The notes: generated by a model from the letters alone, not told the origin. A stretch of 64,000 bases of DNA from Saprospiraceae bacterium UBA6168 (GCA_002435785.1 DIUC01000024.1:1-64000); one strand, 5' to 3'. Numbered from the stretch's first letter, positions 1-8,297 are shown. Numbers and translations: made by a program.

Positions 1-1
1 C

Positions 2-76
2 AGCGGGCTGTACATCGTGAGCGTGAGGGCTGGCGCCCAGCGCTACGAGCAGAAGCTGGTGGTGGCCAAGGACTAA
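2..76 (+). CDS. C-terminal end of a T9SS type A sorted protein (partial)
   Basis: Only the last 24 codons and a TAA stop are inside the window. The peptide ends SGLYIVSVRAG...EQKLVVAKD, which fits the final strands of the type A C-terminal sorting domain of the type IX secretion system (pattern GxYxVxV...xxxKLVVxK). The protein would therefore be exported by Sec, then moved across the outer membrane by T9SS and its tail removed or anchored. The passenger part lies outside the window and its function cannot be told. A strong hairpin terminator follows the stop by about 70 nt. Confidence 0.7.
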   Translation, partial: SGLYIVSVRAGAQRYEQKLVVAKD

Positions 77-147
77 GGGGTAGGGGAGCCTATCCAGGCA
101 GGGATGCGGGGCAAGGATAGAAGCCCGTGACCTGCTCGTTTAAAGAT

Positions 148-187
148 AAAGCGGCAGTCGCCCTGTTTGGGCGGCTGCCGCTTTTTT
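148..187 (+). terminator. Rho-independent terminator after the T9SS protein
   Basis: A GC-rich hairpin, left arm GCGGCAGTCGCCC and right arm GGGCGGCTGCCGC with one wobble, is followed by a run of six T on the plus strand. It lies between the plus-strand T9SS tail and the convergent minus-strand aminotransferase gene ending at 229. The T-run is only strong in the plus direction. Confidence 0.85.
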
Positions 188-228
188 ATACTTGGCTTCC
201 ATTCCATTTTTTTTCAAATAACTAACCC

Positions 229-1137
229 TTATGCCTTCTTGCCTGAATATGGCGGTTGTTGCATTTTTGTAGAGGGAGCGATTGGCATTAGCTGATTTTG
301 CCAAGACTTTAAAAATTGGTTGAGCGCATCATTTAGCATCCTTGCTGTTTTGAAATTGAAAGGTTTACTTCGGTCAGGTATGGTTTGCACCCAACGGATA
401 CCCTGAATGGCATTGGTCAAAAAGATTTCATTGGCAACTTTTAATTCATCCATCGTTATAGGAGTTTCCGACACCATTATGCCAAGCTGGCCAGCCAGCG
501 CCAATACTGCGCCTCGCATGGTGCCGGCAATACACCCTTCGGTCAGGGGGGGGGTGGACAATTCGTCATCTTTTACCCAAAAAAAGTTGGAACTACTGCC
601 ACAAACAGGTCGTCCCGCTGTATTTGGCATTAGGCAATCGTCAAGCTGGTTTTCTTTTTTAAAAATGGAGGCCAATACATAGGGTAGGGCAGAAGTGGTC
701 TTTAAAATGGAAAGGGGCTGATGATGGAGCAAGGCTTGGTCGAAGAGGCCTATATTCAACCCATTTTCATTTAGTTCAAACACTGCGGAGGGTAGGGGCG
801 TTGCCTCTATTAAGAATTCGGGAATGTTGCTTTCAGGGGTATAAAGCCCCGCACCACCTCGCCAAACCGTCAAACGGATACGCCAGTTTCCGTGGCCTTG
901 GGTCAGTTTTTGGATTTCGTTTTCAAAAAAGTTAGGTGAGAAAAAAGCTGGCAACTCATATTTCAGCAACTCAAAACCCATCGAAAGCCGATGCCAGTGT
1001 AAGTCAAAAAAAGGCATTTTCCCGTCAAATACCCGGATGCTCTCAAACAGCCCGTCCCCATAGCGGAAAGCCCGGTTCTCGCTTGAGAACAATGTTATAT
1101 CAGTATTGATGACACTTCCGTTCAGGTTGACATGCAT
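229..1137 (-). CDS. class IV aminotransferase (aminodeoxychorismate lyase / branched-chain aminotransferase family)
   Basis: 302-residue PLP-dependent fold-type IV enzyme of the PabC/IlvE/D-amino-acid transaminase family. The N-terminus has the family opening (NRAFRYGDGLFESIRV, about residues 21-36), the PLP lysine is K146 in SILKTTSALPYVLA, and the C-terminal SNFF...STPPLTEGCIAGTMR segment (about 183-208) is typical. PabC activity would make 4-aminobenzoate for folate, and the divergent neighbour is folE, the first pterin step of folate synthesis, so a folate role is a reasonable inference; a branched-chain or other transaminase cannot be excluded. Odd: the glutamate that normally contacts the PLP pyridine nitrogen (G-x-x-x-E before SN.F) is Cys179 here. 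Start ATG at 1137. Confidence 0.8.
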   Translation of the reverse strand: MHVNLNGSVINTDITLFSSENRAFRYGDGLFESIRVFDGKMPFFDLHWHRLSMGFELLKYELPAFFSPNFFENEIQKLTQGHGNWRIRLTVWRGGAGLYTPESNIPEFLIEATPLPSAVFELNENGLNIGLFDQALLHHQPLSILKTTSALPYVLASIFKKENQLDDCLMPNTAGRPVCGSSSNFFWVKDDELSTPPLTEGCIAGTMRGAVLALAGQLGIMVSETPITMDELKVANEIFLTNAIQGIRWVQTIPDRSKPFNFKTARMLNDALNQFLKSWQNQLMPIAPSTKMQQPPYSGKKA

Positions 1138-1267
1138 GGTTTTCCTATTTTGTGCGGCAAAGATGGACCATTTGGTTTGTTCAAAAAAAATACGGGAACA
1201 AAATGAGAGCGGTGCTGTTTTCCTATCGCTTTTGATTTAATTTTCCATTTCAAATCAGAACAAGAAA

Positions 1268-1882
1268 ATGCACAAAACACTGGAAATGTCCTACAATAGA
1301 GAAGAAAACTACAATTCTGAAATGACGGGAAAGCTCACGGAGAACTACCGTGGCATCATTGAGGAGCTCGGCGAAGACGTTTACCGGGATGGGCTATTAA
1401 AAACCCCGGAACGTGCTGCAAAGGCCATGCAATTTCTGACCTCCGGCTACGCTATGGACGCCGAAGAGATACTGCGTTCTGCCATGTTCAAAGAAGAGTA
1501 TAGCGAGATGGTTTTGGTCAAAGACATCGAAATCTATTCACTCTGCGAGCACCACATGTTGCCATTTTTGGGCAAAGCGCATATTGCCTACATCCCGAAT
1601 GGCCATATTGTCGGCCTCAGCAAAATCCCCCGTGTGGTGGACGTTTTTGCTCGTCGCCTGCAGGTGCAGGAGCGCCTGACGCTCGACATCCTCAATGCCA
1701 TCCAAAACACCCTGAAGCCACAGGGCGTGGCCATCGTCATCGAAGCTATGCACATGTGCATGATGATGCGTGGGGTACAGAAGCAAAATTCCGTCACTAC
1801 CACCTCAGCATTCCGTGGGCAATTTGAAAAACAAGAGACGAGAACCGAGTTTTTGAAGTTGATTGGCTCAAAATTGCATTAA
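1268..1882 (+). CDS. folE: GTP cyclohydrolase I
   Basis: 204-residue enzyme converting GTP to 7,8-dihydroneopterin triphosphate, the entry step to tetrahydrofolate (and tetrahydrobiopterin) synthesis; cytosolic homodecamer in the family. The zinc ligands are visible: C93 and H96 in SLCEHHML and C164 in MHMCMMMRG. The H-G-x-VGLSKIPRVVDVFARRLQVQERLT core (about 113-137) is canonical. The first ~20 residues are a variable extension; an alternative ATG is six codons downstream of the chosen start at 1268. Divergent from the class IV aminotransferase with 130 nt between the starts, and followed by fabD 81 nt downstream in the same direction. Confidence 0.97.
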   Translation: MHKTLEMSYNREENYNSEMTGKLTENYRGIIEELGEDVYRDGLLKTPERAAKAMQFLTSGYAMDAEEILRSAMFKEEYSEMVLVKDIEIYSLCEHHMLPFLGKAHIAYIPNGHIVGLSKIPRVVDVFARRLQVQERLTLDILNAIQNTLKPQGVAIVIEAMHMCMMMRGVQKQNSVTTTSAFRGQFEKQETRTEFLKLIGSKLH

Positions 1883-1885
1883 TTG

Positions 1886-1917
1886 TTGGGTTGTTGAATG
1901 GTTGAATTGTTTCTTTG
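1886..1917 (+). promoter_or_regulatory. possible Bacteroidota promoter upstream of fabD
   Basis: TTG at 1886-1888 and TTTCTTTG at 1910-1917 are 21 nt apart. This resembles the Bacteroidota primary-sigma pattern TTTG/TTG - N19-21 - TAnnTTTG with one mismatch in the -7 box. The spacing to the fabD ATG (1964) would give a ~40-nt leader. It is a weak match and readthrough from folE is an alternative. Confidence 0.3.
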
Positions 1918-1937
1918 CCCCGGCATACCATTTTAAT

Positions 1938-1951
1938 CAATCACCAATCAA
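1938..1951 (+). repeat. two heptamer units CAATCAC CAATCAA
   Basis: A 14-nt sequence made of two CAATCAN heptamers in the fabD leader. The identical 14 nt occurs at 32125-32138 inside a coding sequence, where three further heptamers follow. It belongs to the CAATCC-type short repeats seen elsewhere in this window. Confidence 0.5.
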
Positions 1952-1963
1952 GCGATTCAATAC

Positions 1964-2842
1964 ATGAAGGCATACGTTTTTCCAGGTCAAGGCTCCCAGT
2001 TTGAAGGCATGGGCAAAGACATGTACGAGAGCAATGGCTACGCAAAAGAACTTTTTGAACAGGCCAACGAGGTGCTCGGATACCGCATCACCGATGTGAT
2101 GTTCGACGGTGACGCCGAGGCGCTGCGGCAGACGAAAATCACCCAACCCGCCGTTTTTCTCCACTCCATAGTTAGGGCAAAATTGGCTGGAAACGACTTC
2201 CAGCCCGGAGCAGTGGCTGGCCATTCGCTGGGCGAGTTTTCGGCCTTGGTGGCGGCTGGTGGTTTGTCCTTCGAGGATGGGCTTCGGCTGGTACAACAGC
2301 GGGCATTGGCCATGCAAAGGGCCTGCGAACTAACCGAGGGCACTATGGCCGCCGTGCTCGGCCTCGCCGATGAAGTGGTGGAAGAAATTTGCGCCAGCCT
2401 CGAAGAAGTGGTCGTGCCCGCCAACTATAATTGCCCCGGCCAATTGGTGATTTCTGGCTCAGTGGCGGGCATAGCGGCTGCCGTAGCTAAGTGCCAAGAA
2501 GCAGGCGCCAGCAAGGCAATCGTCCTGCAAGTTGGTGGGGCTTTCCATTCGCCGTTGATGGGGCCAGCGAAAGAGGAGCTAAAATCTGCGTTGGAGGCCA
2601 CCAATTTCACTGCACCCATTTGCTACATTTACCAAAACGTAAACGCATTACCAGAAACGGATCCTGACAAAATCCGCCAGAACTTGGTGGACCAACTGAC
2701 CGCCCCAGTTCGTTGGACGCAAACCATGCAGAACATGATTGCAGACAATGTCACCGAGTTCATTGAGGTAGGCGGTACGGGTAAGGTGCTTCGGGGTTTT
2801 GTAGCCAGGGTGGACAGGCGGTTCCCGACGGCTACGCTATGA
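1964..2842 (+). CDS. fabD: malonyl-CoA:ACP acyltransferase
   Basis: 292-residue cytosolic enzyme that loads malonyl groups from CoA onto acyl carrier protein for type II fatty acid synthesis. Visible motifs: N-terminal FPGQGSQ (6-12), nucleophile Ser88 in GHSLGE, the conserved QxR after the helix (QQRALAMQ, 111-118), and catalytic His195 in GGAFHSPLM. Length and motif order are normal for FabD. The start ATG at 1964 directly precedes the conserved KAYVFPGQGSQ, so the start is secure. It sits downstream of folE and upstream of the YqgE gene; no other fab gene is nearby. Confidence 0.96.
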   Translation: MKAYVFPGQGSQFEGMGKDMYESNGYAKELFEQANEVLGYRITDVMFDGDAEALRQTKITQPAVFLHSIVRAKLAGNDFQPGAVAGHSLGEFSALVAAGGLSFEDGLRLVQQRALAMQRACELTEGTMAAVLGLADEVVEEICASLEEVVVPANYNCPGQLVISGSVAGIAAAVAKCQEAGASKAIVLQVGGAFHSPLMGPAKEELKSALEATNFTAPICYIYQNVNALPETDPDKIRQNLVDQLTAPVRWTQTMQNMIADNVTEFIEVGGTGKVLRGFVARVDRRFPTATL

Positions 2843-2956
2843 TGTAACGGACAATCGTAGATTGTTGGTGAAAATACAACAACAAAACAGTGCAGGGATT
2901 TTCCTTATTGCATTTTCAAAATTCTTGGCGCATCTTGGCGCTTGTAATCTTTAAAA

Positions 2957-3514
2957 ATGGCAGGCATTTCCTTACAAATTGGTAGTATTCTGTTGGCAGA
3001 GCCTTTCATGCTCGACCCCAACTTCAAACGGACGGCTGTGTTGCTTTGCGAACACAGCGAGGATGGCAGTATTGGCTTCATTTTGAACAAAAAGCTCGAT
3101 ATGCGGGTAGATGACTTGGTCAAGGGCTTTCCACTGTTCAACGCCCAAGTTTATTTCGGGGGGCCGGTGCAAACCGATACCATTCACTACATCCACAATG
3201 TGGGCGATTTGATTGAGGATAGCCGCAAAATTGGGGATGGCGTTTGGTGGGGCGGCGATTTTGACCAACTAAAGTTTTTGATTAGCTCCGAGTTGGTCAC
3301 GCCGGAAAACATTCGCTTTTTTGTTGGCTATTCTGGTTGGTCGGAAGGCCAGTTGAAGGAGGAAATGGAAATTGGTTCCTGGGTCACGGCCAACATGCAC
3401 CCAAACTATGTCTTCAAGTCCCGACCCGACTCCCTTTGGTCGCAAATCATGTCCAACAAAGGCGATATTTTCACCGTCATCGCAAACATGCCCGACTCTG
3501 TGACTTACAATTAG
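2957..3514 (+). CDS. YqgE/AlgH family protein (DUF179)
   Basis: 185-residue protein of the YqgE/AlgH family. The conserved N-terminal block (GSILLAEPFMLDPNFKRTAV then LLCEH, with GSIGFILNK, residues about 8-45) and the later FGGPV and GYSGWSEGQLKEE blocks (about 68-140) are all present, and the length is the family norm. The family is widespread but its biochemical role is poorly defined; AlgH has been linked to alginate regulation in Pseudomonas, which does not transfer here. No signal peptide. The gene follows fabD after 114 nt. Confidence 0.93.
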   Translation: MAGISLQIGSILLAEPFMLDPNFKRTAVLLCEHSEDGSIGFILNKKLDMRVDDLVKGFPLFNAQVYFGGPVQTDTIHYIHNVGDLIEDSRKIGDGVWWGGDFDQLKFLISSELVTPENIRFFVGYSGWSEGQLKEEMEIGSWVTANMHPNYVFKSRPDSLWSQIMSNKGDIFTVIANMPDSVTYN

Positions 3515-3691
3515 TGCGCTGTGCGTTTTAAGTTTTTTTGCAAAAAAGCTCGCCTTTTACTTCGTTACCCAACCTTTTTTCTTTCCCACGGTGTCTGACT
3601 TCCCGTCAGGTTTCAGACTTTAACACCAACTGGCTTGCAAGGAACCGCAACCCTTGATACCTTGTCAGAAATTTTCAAAAAATACACTGAC

Positions 3692-4471
3692 ATGAAAGAG
3701 AATGCGCTTTTTACCTTGCTCTTATTGTTGCTTGCAGCCTGGAATCCCGTTTTGGCACAAGCGCCGAGCACGGATGTTGTAAAGAAGAAGGATGGAAGCA
3801 CTTTGACCGGAAAAATATTGTCCTATTCACCTGGAAAGACCCTGCGTTTGGAGCAACCAGAAGGCCAAGTGCTGGAAATTTCGGACAGCGAAATTGCCAA
3901 AATCCAACAGGGTATTCCGGTGGATGCCGAGCGGCAAAAATCTTTTGAGAGCAAGCAACCATTACCAAAAAAAGTGGCGAAAACACGTGGTCTCTACGCT
4001 GTCTCAATGCTTTCATTTGCTGCAGGAAGTTCCGACAATGGTGACTTGTCGCTCGGTGCAGGATTTCACCAAGTGGTTGGGTATCGGTTTCACAAAATGT
4101 TCGGCATTGGTGCAGGTTTTGGCGTTGACAACTATTCCCGACGGGGCGAAACGGTTTATCCATTTTTTGGCGAGGTTCGATGTTTTTTACCCTCGAAAAA
4201 ACCGAATGGCAATTTATATGCCCTTGTAGCGGGAGGCTATTCGCTGGCATTCGCAAGGAAAACCCTTGACATTACCAAAGCCGAAGGCGGGCCGATGGGA
4301 CACGCAGCCATCGGCTATCGGGCTGCCACGACGGAGGGGATTGACATTCTCATTGACATTGGGCCTAAGTTTCAGCGGGCAAGTTTCAGTAGGAAACTTT
4401 ACAATGGCGATTTGGAGGAGCGGAACATTGATTTTCAAAGAATCATTGTGAGGGTAGGTATTGGGTTCTAA
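3692..4471 (+). CDS. predicted secreted protein with C-terminal outer-membrane beta-barrel
   Basis: 259 residues starting at the ATG at 3692, chosen because it begins a clear signal peptide (KENALFTLLLLLLAAWNPVLAQ); the open frame extends 19 codons further upstream without such a feature. After the signal there is a short ~50-residue strand-rich module (KKKDGSTLTGKILSYSPG), a linker, and from about residue 100 alternating hydrophobic strands with aromatic girdles, ending in IIVRVGIGF, typical of an eight-stranded outer-membrane barrel. Function not recognised. An inverted repeat and the ECF sigma gene follow directly, so it may belong to the sigma factor's neighbourhood. Confidence 0.75.
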   Translation: MKENALFTLLLLLLAAWNPVLAQAPSTDVVKKKDGSTLTGKILSYSPGKTLRLEQPEGQVLEISDSEIAKIQQGIPVDAERQKSFESKQPLPKKVAKTRGLYAVSMLSFAAGSSDNGDLSLGAGFHQVVGYRFHKMFGIGAGFGVDNYSRRGETVYPFFGEVRCFLPSKKPNGNLYALVAGGYSLAFARKTLDITKAEGGPMGHAAIGYRAATTEGIDILIDIGPKFQRASFSRKLYNGDLEERNIDFQRIIVRVGIGF

Positions 4472-4482
4472 CAAAGATATTT

Positions 4483-4497
4483 AATTGATAATCAATT
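4483..4497. promoter_or_regulatory. palindrome AATTGAT-A-ATCAATT upstream of the ECF sigma gene
   Basis: A perfect 7-bp inverted repeat with a single central base, lying in the 60-nt gap between the barrel gene stop and the sigma-factor start codon. Its place suits an operator or autoregulatory site, but AT-rich palindromes of this length also arise by chance. Confidence 0.3.
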
Positions 4498-4531
4498 GAT
4501 TGTAGAATAATACAGTAAACAGCATTTCCAT

Positions 4532-5092
4532 TTGTTGAAAAACCGGCAACATACGGACGAGGAATTGGTCAAAGGCTGCGTTGCCAACGACCGCTACTGG
4601 CAGGAGCAGTTCTATCGCCGTTTTTTTCCGGTCATGATGGAAATGTGCCTCCGCCGCACCGACGACCGGGACGAGGCGATGTCCATCGTAAACAACGGCT
4701 TTCTTCGGGTTTTCAAAAAAATACACCTCTACTCCTTCAAGGGGTCGTTGGAAGGTTGGGTGCGGCGGCTGGTTTGGCACAGCTTGGCAGACTACTTCCG
4801 TGACCAACAGAAATACGTGCACTTTTTGGTGTTTGAGGAGCGTGACCAAACGGCGCAGTCCAATCCCGCCAGCCAACTTTATGTAGAGGACATCCTTAGG
4901 ATGGTCAATGCACTTCCCCCAGCAAGTGCGGCGGTTTTTCGGCTTTACGCCATCGAAGGTTTTTCCCACGCCGAGATTGGCGAACAGCTTGGCATCAGCG
5001 ACGGTACCTCAAAATGGCACCTCGCCACCGCCCGGCAAAAATTGAAGCAAATGATTCATCAACAGGAAACGACGACGAATTATGCAGGATAA
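4532..5092 (+). CDS. ECF-type RNA polymerase sigma factor
   Basis: 186-residue sigma-70 family protein with region 2 (about residues 20-95, including the core-binding/-10 helix GSLEGWVRRLVWHSLADYFR) and region 4 HTH (about 125-175, LPPASAAVFRLYAIEGFSHAEIGEQLGISDGTSKWHL split over two blocks). No region 3, so ECF class. There is no ATG before residue 34 and an in-frame stop lies at 4508-4510; translation must begin at TTG 4532 or the adjacent TTG 4535, an unusual start that may keep expression low. Its 3' end overlaps the next gene by 11 nt, so the two are co-translated and likely form a sigma/regulator pair. Confidence 0.92.
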   Translation: MLKNRQHTDEELVKGCVANDRYWQEQFYRRFFPVMMEMCLRRTDDRDEAMSIVNNGFLRVFKKIHLYSFKGSLEGWVRRLVWHSLADYFRDQQKYVHFLVFEERDQTAQSNPASQLYVEDILRMVNALPPASAAVFRLYAIEGFSHAEIGEQLGISDGTSKWHLATARQKLKQMIHQQETTTNYAG

Positions 5093-6380
5093 GCGAATAC
5101 AAATTGACGAGAAATTCACCGACCGGGCTTGGTCGGAAATGAGCTTGTTGCTCGATCGGGATATGCCACTGCCGCCAGCGCGCCGCCGTCCCTTTCCTTG
5201 GTGGTGGGGAGCGGTGTTTGCTGGTATTGTGATGTTGGTAGGAGCTGGTTTTTTGTTCTTTGGTAAAAAACTGGCAGCAACTACCGCTGTCTCAAGCCAA
5301 CCAGTTGCTGGCGCAATAAGTGAGGAGCCCATTGAGCAGCAATCCTTCTCCAACCCATCTGTGCTGAGGACTGATTTAGCCTCCGAAGCCCATGAAAATG
5401 CAAATTCAAACTTGGCCAATCAGCAAGAATCCCTAACAAAAACAAATGGAAAACCTGCTGCTGGTCAAAAGCTGCTCCCGCAAAATCATGCTCAAATACT
5501 GGTCGAGGAGGAAGGTCAACGGAGTGTTTTTTATTCAGAAGAAAATAAAGTAGCAGCTTCTTCTGGCTTGCCAAATGACACAGAGGTCGCCCTGTTACCA
5601 GCGTCAATTTTACCTCAAAAAACCATAGCTCCAGCGCTACTTGAAGCCGTTGATATCGAAACCATTTCGTTGGACGAGTCGCCTGCGCCAGCCGTTTCTG
5701 CTAAGATAATAGCCCCAATTTCTCCACGTTGGGGGTTTGCGATGGAAGGTGCTGGCATGGCTGCAATAACAAAGCCTGGGTCAGGAGCCTCGATTAGCGC
5801 AATCGCAGTTAGGCCCTTGAAAAATAGCAAGGTATCCATAGAAACTGGTTTTGGGTATTCTATCTTGCAACAGCCGCTTTCTGTTGTGGTTGATGGAGCG
5901 TCAGCACCGGTTTTTGAAGGGTCTGGTTCAATGGTCAATGCAAATTACGGATTACAGGAAAATTTGCAAGCAGAAGACGTCAACACAGGGGTTGTCACTT
6001 CCTACCTTCAAGCTTTGAAACTCCATTACGCCCAGGTGCCACTCAGGGCAACTTACCAGGTGCATCCCCGAATAGGGTTGATGATGGGATTGGAGGCAGG
6101 GGTGTTGCTTTCATCTGATTCCAAGTTTACTTCAGGTGGGGTACTAAGTTTGAGCAAGCAAAACAGGGACTCTTCAGCGAGCGGTGGAGGTGGCAAAATA
6201 AGTACCTCGGTTTTTGATTTCGCTGCTTTGGGTGGCCTGAACTTCCGTTTAACACAGGGTTTCAGCGTCCGGTTGGGGTACAAATTTGGCTTGAAGGACG
6301 TGCTGCCTGACAACAATTTTGGCGACTATAACCGGATGTTCCTTGCGGGTATTCGCTACGATTTTCGTTGCAAAAACTAA
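5082..6380 (+). CDS. membrane-anchored protein with anti-sigma-like N-terminus and barrel-like C-terminus
   Basis: 432 residues. A ~40-residue cytoplasmic N-terminus (QIDEKFTDRAWSEMSLLLDRDMP) is followed by one transmembrane helix (about 43-65, WWWGAVFAGIVMLVGAGFLFF), a long low-complexity periplasmic linker (about 70-215), and a C-terminal ~215-residue segment with beta-strands like an outer-membrane barrel (ending MFLAGIRYDF). The start ATG overlaps the ECF sigma gene by 11 nt. By position and topology it is a candidate anti-sigma or sensor, with the barrel-like part as envelope sensor, but no ZAS/RskA motif is seen, so this is inference. No catalytic motif. Confidence 0.7.
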   Translation: MQDKRIQIDEKFTDRAWSEMSLLLDRDMPLPPARRRPFPWWWGAVFAGIVMLVGAGFLFFGKKLAATTAVSSQPVAGAISEEPIEQQSFSNPSVLRTDLASEAHENANSNLANQQESLTKTNGKPAAGQKLLPQNHAQILVEEEGQRSVFYSEENKVAASSGLPNDTEVALLPASILPQKTIAPALLEAVDIETISLDESPAPAVSAKIIAPISPRWGFAMEGAGMAAITKPGSGASISAIAVRPLKNSKVSIETGFGYSILQQPLSVVVDGASAPVFEGSGSMVNANYGLQENLQAEDVNTGVVTSYLQALKLHYAQVPLRATYQVHPRIGLMMGLEAGVLLSSDSKFTSGGVLSLSKQNRDSSASGGGGKISTSVFDFAALGGLNFRLTQGFSVRLGYKFGLKDVLPDNNFGDYNRMFLAGIRYDFRCKN

Positions 6381-6432
6381 CTTGCGGGCAAAATCTGGCA
6401 GTTGATGAATAGCTGCTGAAAAATGTGCCCAC

Positions 6433-7587
6433 ATGCTGACTTGCCAAAAGCACCTGTTCTCCCTTCCTGACGAGGTTTCGTACCTCAATTGCTCCTATAT
6501 GTCGCCCCTGCCAGCACCTGTAGAAATGGCTGGTTATCAGGCCATTGCGAGGAAAACCATGCCTTATGAAATCCTCGTGCCTGATTTTTTTGAACCCGTT
6601 TCACGCCTAAAGTCCCTTTTTGCAAAACTCATCAATGCGTCCAATCCAGAACGGATTGCTATCGTACCGTCTGTTTCTTACGGCATATCTTCCGTTGTAA
6701 AAAACGTGCAAATCCGGACCGGCCAGAATGTGGTCGTGGTGGATGAGATTTTCCCCAGCAATTACTATCCTTGGCGTCGCCTGACGATGGAAAACGGTGC
6801 CGAAATTAAAGTGGTCAAACGACCCGAAATATTGGAGGGCCGTGGGAGGGCTTGGAATGAGCGACTGCTCGAAACCATTGACCATCAGACTGTCGCAGTG
6901 GCGGTGCCCAATGTGCATTGGGCTGATGGCACGTGGTTTGACCTCGCCGCTGTGCGCAAACGAGCCAATGAGGTGGGTGCGCTGCTCATCGTTGATGGGA
7001 CGCAGTCCGTTGGTGCCATGCCATTTGATGTGGCGGCTATCCAGCCGGATGCGCTTGTTTGCGGAGCCTACAAATGGCTGCTTGGGCCTTATAGCATGGG
7101 GATGGCATATTACGGGGAGCGGTTTGACAATGGTGTGCCGATAGAGGAAAGTTGGATGAATAGGCTCGGCAGTGAGCATTTTGAAAATTTGACAAACTAT
7201 GAGCATGCTTATAAGCCCGCTGCCCACCGCTACAATATGGGCGAAAACAGCCAGTTTATTGCAGTCCCCATGCTATCAACTGCCCTGGAATTGATATTGG
7301 AATGGGGCGTTGAAAACATTCAGGATTATTGTAAGAACTTGTCCGCCCCGTATGTGGAACGGCTAATTGGACTGGGTTTTCAAATCGAGGAGCAGGCTTA
7401 TCGGGGAAGCCACCTTTTTGGGTTGCGCTTGCCAATGACCGTTAATTTGGAGTCCGTGAAAAAGGCTACTCTCCAACATGGCGTTTATGTATCCTATCGA
7501 GCAGGCGCCATGCGGATTTCGCCCCATCTCTATAATGAGGGAAAGGATTTTGAGCGTTTATTGGAGGCTGTTGAAGGCTTGGTTTGA
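6433..7587 (+). CDS. class V aminotransferase-fold PLP enzyme
   Basis: 384-residue PLP-dependent enzyme of the class V aminotransferase / cysteine desulfurase / isopenicillin-N epimerase superfamily. The PLP aspartate-glutamine block (LLIVDGTQSVGAMPFDV, about 186-203) and the Schiff-base lysine K214 in CGAYKWLLGPYSMG are intact. The N-terminus (LPDEVSYLNCSYMSPLP) fits the Bacteroidota members of unknown substrate. It lacks an obvious SufS-type active-site Cys loop near the C-terminus, so desulfurase activity is doubtful. The stop overlaps the open frame of the following barrel gene. Confidence 0.88.
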   Translation: MLTCQKHLFSLPDEVSYLNCSYMSPLPAPVEMAGYQAIARKTMPYEILVPDFFEPVSRLKSLFAKLINASNPERIAIVPSVSYGISSVVKNVQIRTGQNVVVVDEIFPSNYYPWRRLTMENGAEIKVVKRPEILEGRGRAWNERLLETIDHQTVAVAVPNVHWADGTWFDLAAVRKRANEVGALLIVDGTQSVGAMPFDVAAIQPDALVCGAYKWLLGPYSMGMAYYGERFDNGVPIEESWMNRLGSEHFENLTNYEHAYKPAAHRYNMGENSQFIAVPMLSTALELILEWGVENIQDYCKNLSAPYVERLIGLGFQIEEQAYRGSHLFGLRLPMTVNLESVKKATLQHGVYVSYRAGAMRISPHLYNEGKDFERLLEAVEGLV

Positions 7588-7604
7588 AAAACAATGAAAA
7601 GGCA

Positions 7605-8252
7605 ATGAGACTACTAAAATCTTGTTTTCTTACCGCTCTTTTAGTGCTTTTGACCTTCAACTGCATCGCCCAACGAATAACCACCGCAAAGGTTTACGCC
7701 CATTTGGCTTTGGGTGATGGGGTGTCAATCCCTGTTTTTGAAGCAGAGAACATGCAGGTTATTGCGTTTCGATGGCCGGCTATTGCCTTGAAATACCAAT
7801 ATGACGATAACCATTACAAGGAGTTTGAGTTGACAAATTTGGTATTCCAGCGGAGGCCAGATTTTGAGACGGACACCAGGTTTTCAATAGGGTTTAGGTA
7901 TGAATATGGTAAGCGATTGTCCAAAAAAGAAAGCGCACCCATCGTCTTGAGCGCAGGAGGGGCATTGAGGGCTGCTTACGCTTGGGAACAGTTGAATGAG
8001 TCCAACATACTTGGCTATGCCGCAGAAAGCCAGTTTTATAGTTTGTCGTTTGCCTTTACGCCCCACCTCGAATACAAGCTTAGGCCTCACCTGGTCTTTG
8101 ATTTCAGCCCGTATATGGAATTGGCGAATGCCACGACAAGGCTTGAATATGTTTACGATAATTTTATTGACGAAGAGCAACGGGGCAGCGTTGACTTTTA
8201 CTTCAAAGGATTGCAATACTTTCTCAGGTTTGGGGTGGGTTGGCGGTTCTGA
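7605..8252 (+). CDS. predicted outer-membrane beta-barrel protein
   Basis: 215 residues from the ATG at 7605, chosen because RLLKSCFLTALLVLLTFNCIAQ is a good signal peptide; an upstream TTG at 7584 would add seven residues and overlap the preceding stop. The mature part has repeated amphipathic strands with aromatic ends (for example FSIGFRYEYGKRL, LQYFLRFGVGWRF) and a terminal Phe, as in small Bacteroidota outer-membrane barrels. No family name recognised. It lies 17 nt downstream of the class V aminotransferase and is probably co-transcribed with it. Confidence 0.7.
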   Translation: MRLLKSCFLTALLVLLTFNCIAQRITTAKVYAHLALGDGVSIPVFEAENMQVIAFRWPAIALKYQYDDNHYKEFELTNLVFQRRPDFETDTRFSIGFRYEYGKRLSKKESAPIVLSAGGALRAAYAWEQLNESNILGYAAESQFYSLSFAFTPHLEYKLRPHLVFDFSPYMELANATTRLEYVYDNFIDEEQRGSVDFYFKGLQYFLRFGVGWRF

Positions 8253-8261
8253 TACGGTGTC

Positions 8262-8297
8262 CAAAAAAAAGCCACCCTGTCAAAAATGCAGGGTGGC
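8262..8297 (-). terminator. Rho-independent terminator for the minus-strand gene 8407-9546
   Basis: Perfect 9-bp stem GCCACCCTG / CAGGGTGGC (8271-8279 and 8289-8297) bordered on the low-coordinate side by eight A residues, which read as a T-run on the minus strand. It lies 110 nt beyond the minus-strand gene stop. It may also help separate the plus-strand barrel gene ending at 8252, but there is no T-run in that direction. Confidence 0.8.
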
